A stretch of DNA of 6,680 bases from an uncultured Burkholderiales bacterium (GTDB taxonomy: Bacteria; Pseudomonadota; Gammaproteobacteria; Burkholderiales; Burkholderiaceae_C). The notes beneath the pieces are model-generated. The model worked only from the letters and a program-made list of their open reading frames with translations, was not told the DNA's origin and searched no databases. A program made the position numbers and the translations under genes. Where the stretch lies: the NCBI GenBank assembly GCA_903871865.1, contig CAIQIL010000552.1, positions 1 through 6,680 of the forward strand, in the 5' to 3' direction. How positions within the stretch are numbered: position 1 is the stretch's first letter; every line of letters begins with the position of its first letter. Of this stretch, positions 1 to 6,058 are shown piece by piece.

Positions 1-546
1 CTCGATGGCGCGCTGGATGCGCTGGGTGTCGCCCGGCGCCAGGCGCGCGGCGGTGATGGGGTCGACCTGTTGCAGCTCGGCGTGCAGGGCGAGGCTGCCT
101 TGCGCTTTCATGCGCGCATCGACCTCGGCGCGCACCTCGGGCGGGATGGCGGGCATTTCGTCCATGCCTTCGAGCAAGGCCTTCAGGTAGAGCATGGTGC
201 CGCCCACCAGCAGCGGGGTGCGGCCACGGGCGCGGATGTCGGCCGCGGCGGCCAGGGCATCGGCCACGAAGCGCGCGGCGCTGTAGCGCTCCGTGGCGTC
301 CACGGTGTCGATCAGGTGGTGGGGCACCTGGGCCATCTCGGCGGCCGTGGGCTTGGCCGTGCCGATGTCCATGCCGCGGTAGATCAGGGCCGAATCGACG
401 CTGACGATCTCGATGGGCTGGGTGGCTCCCCCCTGTCGGCTCAGGCGCTCTGCCAGGGCCAGGGCCACCGCGGTTTTGCCGCAAGCGGTCGGGCCTGTGA
501 GCACCCAGAGTGGGGCGGCAGCGTCGGTGGCGGTCGTCGTGTTCAT
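1..546 (-). CDS. miaA: tRNA dimethylallyltransferase MiaA, N-terminal part (cut by window edge)
   Basis: MiaA transfers a dimethylallyl group from DMAPP to N6 of A37, next to the anticodon, in tRNAs that read codons starting with U. It acts in the cytoplasm. The 182 visible codons start with ATG at 546 and run off the left edge. They show the P-loop GPTACGKT (residues 18-25), the conserved block [18 protein letters not shown] (49-66) with the family's Asp51, HHLID (76-80) and the [14 protein letters not shown] segment (114-127). Together these identify the family securely. E. coli MiaA is about 316 residues, so roughly 130 residues should lie outside. The start codon overlaps the stop of the upstream transporter gene as ATGA (543-546). 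No strong Shine-Dalgarno is visible, which suggests translation by re-initiation. It is the last gene of the mutL unit seen here. In E. coli miaA follows mutL directly. Confidence 0.96.
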   Translation of the reverse strand, partial: MNTTTATDAAAPLWVLTGPTACGKTAVALALAERLSRQGGATQPIEIVSVDSALIYRGMDIGTAKPTAAEMAQVPHHLIDTVDATERYSAARFVADALAAAADIRARGRTPLLVGGTMLYLKALLEGMDEMPAIPPEVRAEVDARMKAQGSLALHAELQQVDPITAARLAPGDTQRIQRAIE

Positions 547-1829
547 GGCGATGCCAGAGGCTCGGGCGTGTGCGGCAAAGGCGCCACCAGGCCGTGGCGC
601 TGCACGCGGCGCAAGGCCGTCCAGGCGGTCAGGGCGCCACCGAGGGCCACGCCCAGGGTCAGTGGGTGGATGGTGCCCGTCCAGCCCGGCAGGCTGCTCC
701 ACCACGACAACACCGCGCCGACCAGGAAGGCGACGAGGCAGAGCACGAAGCCCGACAGAGCGGAGGCCGCGCCCGCGCGCGTCGGGAAGGCCGCGACCAC
801 GCCGGTCTGGCCGCAGGGCTGGTGGATGCCGTGCGCGAAGGTGTAGACCCACAGGCCCGGCAGCAGGCCCAGGGCCACGACGTGGCCGCCCAGCCCCACC
901 TGCCACAGCGAGACGCCGGCCATCCACACGCCGCCAGCCAGCGAGCACCAGCCACCCAGGCGCACGGTGCCCAGCAGGCCGCCGCGTGGCAAGACCTTGC
1001 GGCAGACCACGGTGCCACTGAGGTAGGCCAGCGAGGTCGAGGCCATGACGAGGCCACAGCCCGTGCCGCTGAGGTGCAGCACCTGGATGAAGACGAAGGG
1101 CGCCAGCGCCAGGAACACGTACAACCCGCCGTAGGTGCTGGCCGTCAGCAGGGCGTGGGCGCGGAAGGTCGGGTGGGCGGCGATGCCCAGCCACTGGCGC
1201 CCCATGGCCAGCCAGTCCAGCCGCTGCTGGCGGTGTTCGAGCGGCAGGGTTTCGGGCAGGCGCAGCCACACGAGCAGCCAGATCGCCAGACCGGCCACGG
1301 CCATCAGCGACATGGTCGGGCGCCAGCCGAACTGGGTGACGGTCAGACCACCGATGACGGGCCCCAGCAGCGCCAGCAGGCCCAGCACGCTCATGCCCTT
1401 GGCCATCACGCGGGCGCCATCTTCCGGGGCGTAGAGGTCGCGCACCATGGCGCGTCCGCACACCACCGCGGCCGACAGGCAGGCCCCTTGCGCCACGCGC
1501 GCCAGCAGCATCACCCCGATGCTGGGCGCCAGCGCCGTGGCCACGCTGGCCAGCACGTACAGGCCGAGGCCCCAGCGCAGCACGGGCTGGCGGCCGAAGC
1601 GGTCGGCGATCGGTCCCCAGACCAGTTGGCCGATGCCGAAGGCGAGGATCAGCAGGGACAGCGTCCATTGCGCCGAGGCCGCGTTCACGCCCAGCCCGGC
1701 CTGCATCTGCGGCAGGGCGGGCAGGTAGAGGTCGGTGGTCAGCGGCTGCAGGCCCGTGAGCAGGCCCACGGCGGCGACGACGACCCAGGGCGCCAGGCCC
1801 AGGCGCCGCGTCGCTTCAGAAGCGCTCAT
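543..1829 (-). CDS. Bcr/CflA-type major facilitator drug efflux transporter
   Basis: This is a 428-residue inner-membrane protein with about 12 hydrophobic segments, the usual size for drug:proton antiporters of the Bcr/CflA group (bicyclomycin, chloramphenicol and similar substrates). Visible family marks are DLYLPALP (33-40) after the first membrane segment, motif [13 protein letters not shown] (72-83) in loop 2-3, [21 protein letters not shown] (111-131, conserved Arg in segment 4), the antiporter motif [13 protein letters not shown] (150-161), and the late [13 protein letters not shown] segment (348-360). The substrate cannot be read from sequence. The ATG start at 1829 lies inside the end of the preceding pseudouridine synthase gene (14-bp overlap, different frame). 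No clear Shine-Dalgarno is seen, so coupling is likely. Its stop overlaps the miaA start. A drug pump between mutL and miaA has no obvious functional tie to them and is probably a lineage-specific insertion into the operon. Confidence 0.93.
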   Translation of the reverse strand: MSASEATRRLGLAPWVVVAAVGLLTGLQPLTTDLYLPALPQMQAGLGVNAASAQWTLSLLILAFGIGQLVWGPIADRFGRQPVLRWGLGLYVLASVATALAPSIGVMLLARVAQGACLSAAVVCGRAMVRDLYAPEDGARVMAKGMSVLGLLALLGPVIGGLTVTQFGWRPTMSLMAVAGLAIWLLVWLRLPETLPLEHRQQRLDWLAMGRQWLGIAAHPTFRAHALLTASTYGGLYVFLALAPFVFIQVLHLSGTGCGLVMASTSLAYLSGTVVCRKVLPRGGLLGTVRLGGWCSLAGGVWMAGVSLWQVGLGGHVVALGLLPGLWVYTFAHGIHQPCGQTGVVAAFPTRAGAASALSGFVLCLVAFLVGAVLSWWSSLPGWTGTIHPLTLGVALGGALTAWTALRRVQRHGLVAPLPHTPEPLASP

Positions 1830-3174
1830 CGGGTCGCAGGTAGCGCCATTGGCCAGCGGGCAGCTTGCCCAGCACCACGCTGCCCATGCGCACGCGCTTG
1901 AGGCCGACCACCTTGAGGCCGACCAACTCGCACATGCGGCGGATCTGGCGCTTGCGGCCTTCGCGCAGCACGACGCGCAGCTGTTGCTCGTTCTGCCACG
2001 ACACCTGCGCGTGCTTGAGCGGCTTGCCGTCGAGCTCCAGGCCGAAGCGCAGCGCTTCGATGGCCTCGGGCGGCGTCACGGCCATCACGTTCTCGGCTTC
2101 GGGCTGTTCGAGCAGCTGCACGCGCACCAGGTATTCCTTCTCGACGCCCGAGTCCTCGCCGATGAGGGCCTTGGCCACGCGGCCATCTTGCGTCAGCACG
2201 AGCAGGCCGGTGGAGTCGATGTCCAGGCGGCCGGCGGGCGCGAGGTGGCGGTGGTGGGCGCGGTTGAACTGGATGGGCAGCTTGTCGTCGGCCCAGCGGT
2301 TCTGCGGCTGGATGAGCACGACGGCGGGCTCGTAGCCATCTTCGGCCTGGCCGCTGACGTAGCCGATCGGCTTGTGCAGCAGGATGGTGACGCGCTGCGT
2401 TTGCTGTTCGCGGGCCTGCGGGTCGATGTCGATGTGCACGGTGGGCAGCACGCGGGTGCCCAGTTCGGCGACTTCGCCATCCACGCGCACCCAGCCGGCG
2501 TCGATCCACTCGTCGGCTTCGCGCCGCGAGGCCAGGCCGCGCTCGCTCATGAGCTTGGACAGGCGCAGGCGGCCGTCGGACTCGGCGGCTTCCTGGCGCG
2601 GTGCGTCGTGGGCGGTTGCGTGTGGTCGCTGGTGTGGATCCTGGTAGGACCCGCTGTCGCGGCGCGAGGACGTGGTGCCCAGGCGGCGTTGGTCCTGGCG
2701 GGCCGGGGGGTAGGCGTCACGCGGGTCGCGGTCGTAGCGCGGCTCGCCCCAGCGCTCGGGGGCGCGGTCTTGTGGGTGATCTGGCCCACGGTTCGGCCCG
2801 CGGTCGGGTCCACGCTCCTGGGGACGGTCTGGCCAGCGCTCTGGTGGCCGGCCGGGGCCGCGTGCGTCCCGGGGATCTCGCGGCGCGCGCGGGTCACGGG
2901 CATCGCGGTTGTCACGGGCATCGCGTGGATCGCGGCGGCGCTCGTCGCCACGCGGGCGGTCCGGGCCGGGGCCACGGTCTTGCCACTGGCCCGGGCCGCG
3001 GGCGGCGGCTTCAGCGCGTGCCTGCTCGGCTTCGGCCGCTGTCATGCGCTTGCGCGGTGCCGTGCCACTGCCACGCACCGGGGGCTTGCGCCCGCCGAAT
3101 TCAGGCTGTTGGGAAGGGGTGTTGCTGTCGGCGCCGGCAGGGCGCGACAGGGTGATTTTTTTGCGTTCGGTCAT
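1816..3174 (-). CDS. rluF: RluF-like RNA pseudouridine synthase (RsuA/RluB/E/F family) with long disordered N-terminal tail
   Basis: The enzyme isomerises uridine to pseudouridine in RNA; E. coli RluF acts on U2604 of 23S rRNA and U35 of tRNA-Tyr. The 452-residue protein has three parts. Residues 1-200 are a low-complexity tail. About 201-245 is an S4 RNA-binding domain (LSKLMSERGLASRREADEWI). About 260-452 is the catalytic domain, with HKPIGYVSG (267-275), the active-site block GRLDIDSTGLLVLTQDG (catalytic Asp318) and RKRQIRRMCELVG (407-419). The RQIRRMC form and the GQWRYL ending (441-446) resemble RluF rather than RluB, which has REVRR and a different ending, so the symbol is a subfamily guess. 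The tail is much longer than in E. coli RluF (about 290 residues in all). I chose ATG at 3174 because it lies 4 bp after the mutL stop. The frame stays open to an ATG at 3297, but that stretch is inside mutL and reads as its shadow. No good Shine-Dalgarno is seen. Confidence 0.9.
   Translation of the reverse strand: MTERKKITLSRPAGADSNTPSQQPEFGGRKPPVRGSGTAPRKRMTAAEAEQARAEAAARGPGQWQDRGPGPDRPRGDERRRDPRDARDNRDARDPRAPRDPRDARGPGRPPERWPDRPQERGPDRGPNRGPDHPQDRAPERWGEPRYDRDPRDAYPPARQDQRRLGTTSSRRDSGSYQDPHQRPHATAHDAPRQEAAESDGRLRLSKLMSERGLASRREADEWIDAGWVRVDGEVAELGTRVLPTVHIDIDPQAREQQTQRVTILLHKPIGYVSGQAEDGYEPAVVLIQPQNRWADDKLPIQFNRAHHRHLAPAGRLDIDSTGLLVLTQDGRVAKALIGEDSGVEKEYLVRVQLLEQPEAENVMAVTPPEAIEALRFGLELDGKPLKHAQVSWQNEQQLRVVLREGRKRQIRRMCELVGLKVVGLKRVRMGSVVLGKLPAGQWRYLRPDERF
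2893..2925. repeat. Short tandem repeat, 18-bp period, inside the disordered tail of the pseudouridine synthase
   Basis: The 15-mer gtcacgggcatcgcg occurs at 2893-2907 and again at 2911-2925, an 18-bp period equal to six codons. It encodes DARDNR followed by DARDPR on the minus strand. Neighbouring codons carry further degraded copies (DPRDAR, DPRAPR), and a PERW unit recurs at residues 111-114 and 139-142. The pattern fits growth of the tail by in-frame repeat expansion, and copy number may differ between strains. Confidence 0.75.
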
Positions 3175-3178
3175 GGCG

Positions 3179-5302
3179 TCAGCGGCCGCGCAGGAAAAGC
3201 GCGTCCAGCTCCTTGAGGGTGAGCTGGCGCCAGGTGGGCCGGCCGTGGTTGCATTGGTCGGCGCGCTCGGTGGCTTCCATGTCGCGCAGCAGGGCATTCA
3301 TCTCCGCCAGGTTGAGTCGGCGGTTGGCGCGCACGGCGCCGTGGCAGGCCATGGTGGCTAGCAGTTCGTGTTGGGCGCGGCGCACCACGTCGCTGGCGTC
3401 CAGGTGGGCCAGCTCGGCCAGCACCGAGCGCGCCAGTGCCACGCCATCGGCCTGTTGCAGCGCCGCAGGCACGGCGCGCACCGCCAGCTTGCCCGGGCCG
3501 ATCAGGTCCACGTCCACGCCCAGCTGCAGCAGCGCCGCGTGGTGTGATTCGGCCGTGGCGCATTCCTGCGGTGTGGCGGCAAAGGTCAGCGGGATCAGCA
3601 GGGGCTGGCTGTGCAGCGGTGCCGCATCGAGCTGGGCCTTCAGGCGCTCATAGACGACGCGTTCGTGCGCGGCGTGCATGTCGACGATGACCAGGCCCTG
3701 GGCGTTTTCGGCCAGCACATAGATGCCGCCCACCTGTGCGATGGCGCGGCCCAGCGGCCATTCGTGGCCGTTTGCGTCTGTGGCGTGGGCGTTGCTGTCA
3801 GATGCCGTGGCGGCTGTGGCGATGCTGGGCCATGTCGATGGCGCTGCGCCGCCGTCGTCGTCCGTCGCCCTGCGCACCTGAGGCAGGCGCAGGTCGGCGA
3901 AGGCATCGACCGCGCTGCTGCGGGCCGTGGCCGCATCCGCCGGCAGGCCCGCGCTCGGCCAGCCGGCCCAGCGGCGCTCGCTGGCGGCATCGGCGGCACG
4001 CCAGGGCAGGGCGGCTTGCGACGCGTTGTTCAGGGGCACCTGGGCGAACCCGCCCTCAGGATGGGCACCCGTCAGCGGCGCGTAGGAGCCATCGGACTGC
4101 AGCGAACTGCCGGAGCCATGCACGGCGTTTGCTGTGTCAGCTGCATGGTGAGGCTGGGCGCTGTGGGACTGTGCGCTGGTGGGCACGCCGCCGCTCAAGT
4201 TCAGTGTCGCAGCTGCGGATGTCCCCGCCCGCGACAGCGCCAGCGCCGACTCCACCGCCTTGCGCACCGCCTGGTGCACCTCGCGGGAGTCGCGGAAGCG
4301 CACCTCGATCTTGGTCGGGTGCACGTTCACGTCGACGCGCTCGGGCGCGATTTCGATGAACAGCACGTAGGTGGGTTGGCGGCTGCCGTGCAGCACGTCT
4401 TCGTAGGCCGAGCGGATGCCGTGCGAGATGAGCTTGTCGCGCACATAGCGGCCGTTGACGTAGCAGTACTGCCAGTCCGAGCGCGAACGGGCCGCATCGG
4501 GCAGGCCGGTGCGGCCGTGCACCCGCATCGGGCCGATCTGCAGGTCCACCTCGCGGCTGGTGTCGGTGAAGGCCTCGCCCAGCACGTCCTGCATGCGCTG
4601 CTGCAGGCTGCCGGGGCGCAACTGCTCGACGAGCTTGCCTTCGTGCCAGACGCTGAAGCCCACATCGGGCCGCGCCAGGGCATGGCGGCGCACCGATTCC
4701 AGGCAGTGCGCCAGCTCGGTGGCGTCCGTCTTGAGGAATTTGCGGCGTGCCGGGGTGCTGAAGAACAGCTCGCGCACCTCGACGCTGGTGCCGATGCTGC
4801 GCGCGGCCGGCGTCAGCTCGCCCGAGCGCGCGTCCAGGCGGTGGGCGTGGGCGTCTTCGGCCGTGCGGCTGGCGATGGCGGCCTCCGACACCGACGCGAT
4901 GGCCGCCAGGGCCTCGCCGCGGAAGCCCATGGTGGCCACGCTTTCGAGGTCATCGAGCGAGCGGATCTTGCTGGTGGCGTGGCGCAGCAAGGCGAGGGGC
5001 AGCTCGCCCACCGGGATGCCGCAGCCGTCGTCTTCCACGAGGATTTGCCGCACCCCACCGCCCATCAGCTTGACGGTGACCTGGCTGGCGCCCGCGTCCA
5101 GCGCGTTGTCCACCAGCTCGCGCACCACCGAGGCCGGGCGCTCGACCACCTCGCCCGCGGCGATCTGGCTGACCAGCTCGTCGGGCAGGGCCTGGATGTG
5201 TCGCCGCGCGCGCATCTCACCGGCGTTGGCCAGCCCCCCGGTTTCGGGTGAAGATGCCGCCCCATCGAGGGCAAGGGCGGTGCTGCGGCGGTCTGACGTC
5301 AT
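3179..5302 (-). CDS. mutL: DNA mismatch repair protein MutL, endonuclease-motif type
   Basis: MutL couples mismatch recognition by MutS to strand incision and removal. The 707-residue protein has an N-terminal GHKL ATPase (about 36-355). Its marks are QIAAGEVVERP (46-56), RELVDNALDAGA (61-72; catalytic Glu62, Asn66), DDGCGIP (91-97), MGFRGEAL (125-132), GTSVEV (171-176), YVNGRYVRDK (281-290) and DVNVHPTKIEVRF (324-336; Lys331 matches E. coli Lys307). A lysine-free, Ala/Ser/His-rich linker spans about 357-515. The C-terminal dimerisation domain carries DMHAAHERVVYE (541-552), QPLLIP (566-571, clamp-binding type), ACHGAVR (652-658) and CNHGRP (684-689). The DMHA(X)2E(X)4E motif marks MutL proteins that nick DNA themselves, as in Neisseria, and is absent from E. 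coli MutL. I chose the first ATG, at 5302. The frame is open to a TTG at 5353, and an internal ATG at 5215 is an alternative start. It heads the right-to-left gene unit. Confidence 0.96.
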   Translation of the reverse strand: MTSDRRSTALALDGAASSPETGGLANAGEMRARRHIQALPDELVSQIAAGEVVERPASVVRELVDNALDAGASQVTVKLMGGGVRQILVEDDGCGIPVGELPLALLRHATSKIRSLDDLESVATMGFRGEALAAIASVSEAAIASRTAEDAHAHRLDARSGELTPAARSIGTSVEVRELFFSTPARRKFLKTDATELAHCLESVRRHALARPDVGFSVWHEGKLVEQLRPGSLQQRMQDVLGEAFTDTSREVDLQIGPMRVHGRTGLPDAARSRSDWQYCYVNGRYVRDKLISHGIRSAYEDVLHGSRQPTYVLFIEIAPERVDVNVHPTKIEVRFRDSREVHQAVRKAVESALALSRAGTSAAATLNLSGGVPTSAQSHSAQPHHAADTANAVHGSGSSLQSDGSYAPLTGAHPEGGFAQVPLNNASQAALPWRAADAASERRWAGWPSAGLPADAATARSSAVDAFADLRLPQVRRATDDDGGAAPSTWPSIATAATASDSNAHATDANGHEWPLGRAIAQVGGIYVLAENAQGLVIVDMHAAHERVVYERLKAQLDAAPLHSQPLLIPLTFAATPQECATAESHHAALLQLGVDVDLIGPGKLAVRAVPAALQQADGVALARSVLAELAHLDASDVVRRAQHELLATMACHGAVRANRRLNLAEMNALLRDMEATERADQCNHGRPTWRQLTLKELDALFLRGR

Positions 5303-5308
5303 GCTGTT

Positions 5309-5314
5309 ATTGTA
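5309..5314 (-). promoter_or_regulatory. Candidate -10 box for mutL (TACAAT)
   Basis: Read on the minus strand, TACAAT matches five of six bases of the sigma-70 consensus TATAAT and sits in an AT-rich patch within GC-rich DNA. No recognisable -35 hexamer lies at 15-18 bp spacing (the sequence there is of the CGCCCT type). If the box is used, transcription would begin about at the A of the ATG at 5302, giving a leaderless mRNA or pointing to the downstream start at 5215. Unproven. Confidence 0.4.
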
Positions 5315-5318
5315 AAAG

Positions 5319-5348
5319 GGGCGCTCGTGAAAGGGCGCCTGCCTTTTT
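5319..5348 (+). terminator. Weak terminator-like hairpin upstream of dedA
   Basis: GGCGC (5320-5324) can pair with GCGCC (5335-5339), extended by a G-T wobble (5319/5340), around a 10-base loop. Three bases later comes T5 (5344-5348). The stem is short, the T-run is brief and the loop is large, so this may be chance. If real it would damp rightward transcripts entering dedA from within mutL. Confidence 0.18.
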
Positions 5349-5397
5349 GCCAACCTTGCGCCTTGCGCACCTTTCTCGCCCGCCCCAAGCCGTTCCC

Positions 5398-6054
5398 ATG
5401 GACATCGCCACCTTCCTCATCGACTTCATCCTGCACATCGACAAGCACCTGGCCGAGTTCGTCCAGCTGCACGGCACCTGGGTCTATGGCCTGCTGTTCC
5501 TGATCGTGTTCGTCGAAACCGGCCTGGTGGTGATGCCCTTCCTGCCGGGCGACTCGCTGCTCTTCATGGTCGGCGCGCTGGCCGCAGGCGGCGCCATGAG
5601 CCTGCCCGTGGCCATGGGCGTGCTATTGGCGGCAGCCATCCTGGGCGACCAGCTCAACTACAGCATCGGCCGTTACCTCGGGCCGAAGGTCTTCCAGTGG
5701 GAAGATTCGCGCTGGTTCAGCCGCAAGGGCTTTGACGCTGCCCACCGCTTCTACGAGGCGCGCGGCGGCATCACCATCGTCCTCGCGCGCTTCATGCCGT
5801 TCATCCGCACCTTCGCGCCTTTCGTGGCCGGCGTGGCCGAGATGAACCGCCTCACCTTCACGCTCTACAACGTGGTGGGCGCGCTGCTGTGGGTGGTGGG
5901 CCTGACGCTGGCCGGCTACTTCTTCGGCAACATCGCCTTCGTGCAGCAGCACCTGAGCAAGATCATCCTGGCCATGATCATCGTGCCGGGCCTGATCGCC
6001 ATCTTCGGGGCCTGGAAGGCCGGTCGCCAGGAAGCCAAGGGCCAGCAGGCCTGA
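5398..6054 (+). CDS. dedA: DedA family inner-membrane protein
   Basis: DedA proteins are integral membrane proteins of the SNARE-associated/VTT group, linked to lipid-carrier (undecaprenyl phosphate) recycling, proton-motive-force balance and drug or pH tolerance. The 218-residue product is nearly the same length as E. coli DedA (219) and resembles it over its whole length (FLIDFILHID, ETGLVV, PFLPGDSLLF, RTFAPFVAG, GALLWV, AGYFFG). Residues matching those shown to be essential in the paralogue YqjA are present: Glu40, Asp52 in the PGD turn, Arg131 and Arg137. Hydrophobic segments lie at about 28-48, 52-83, 126-146, 153-178 and 187-206. I chose ATG at 5398 because similarity to DedA begins there; the open frame upstream to 5248 runs through mutL and the intergenic region. 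It is the only gene on the plus strand, and its stop lies 4 bp from the stop of the facing amidase gene. Confidence 0.95.
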   Translation: MDIATFLIDFILHIDKHLAEFVQLHGTWVYGLLFLIVFVETGLVVMPFLPGDSLLFMVGALAAGGAMSLPVAMGVLLAAAILGDQLNYSIGRYLGPKVFQWEDSRWFSRKGFDAAHRFYEARGGITIVLARFMPFIRTFAPFVAGVAEMNRLTFTLYNVVGALLWVVGLTLAGYFFGNIAFVQQHLSKIILAMIIVPGLIAIFGAWKAGRQEAKGQQA

Positions 6055-6058
6055 TGCT

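Larger units (their letters stand above)
5303..5397. promoter_or_regulatory. Divergent intergenic region between mutL and dedA
   Basis: These 95 bp separate two divergently read genes and must hold or overlap promoters for mutL (leftward) and dedA (rightward), unless those lie inside the coding regions. The part near mutL is relatively AT-rich. It contains an imperfect direct repeat, AAAGGGGCGC (5315-5324) and AAAGGGCGC (5330-5338). I see no convincing rightward sigma-70 promoter and no Shine-Dalgarno before the dedA ATG, where the preceding bases are C-rich. Confidence 0.6.

Noticed and set aside
510..1901. Long plus-strand open frame (463 codons) opposite the MFS gene
   Set aside because: Its product is a Gln/His/Gly/Arg-rich string with no family features, typical of the antisense of a GC-rich gene. 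The minus-strand frame is a clear transporter.
2635..2994. CRISPR array or structured non-coding repeat in the repetitive stretch
   Set aside because: Repeats are short, degenerate, in multiples of codons and lie within an intact reading frame, so they are protein-level low complexity.
1735..3216. Plus-strand open frame (493 codons) opposite the pseudouridine synthase
   Set aside because: It lacks stops because of third-position GC bias; the opposite strand encodes recognisable S4 and synthase domains.
3175..3297. Upstream extension of the pseudouridine synthase to ATG 3297
   Set aside because: The added residues are an out-of-frame reading of the mutL C-terminus. ATG 3174, just after the mutL stop, is the natural start.
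3611..5251. Plus-strand open frame (546 codons) opposite mutL
   Set aside because: It is an antisense shadow rich in Ala, Gly, His and Arg, with no recognisable motif; mutL on the other strand is unambiguous.
5303..5353. Extension of mutL to TTG at 5353
   Set aside because: It would use a rare start and translate the AT-rich promoter-like stretch; nothing in the added 17 residues resembles MutL.
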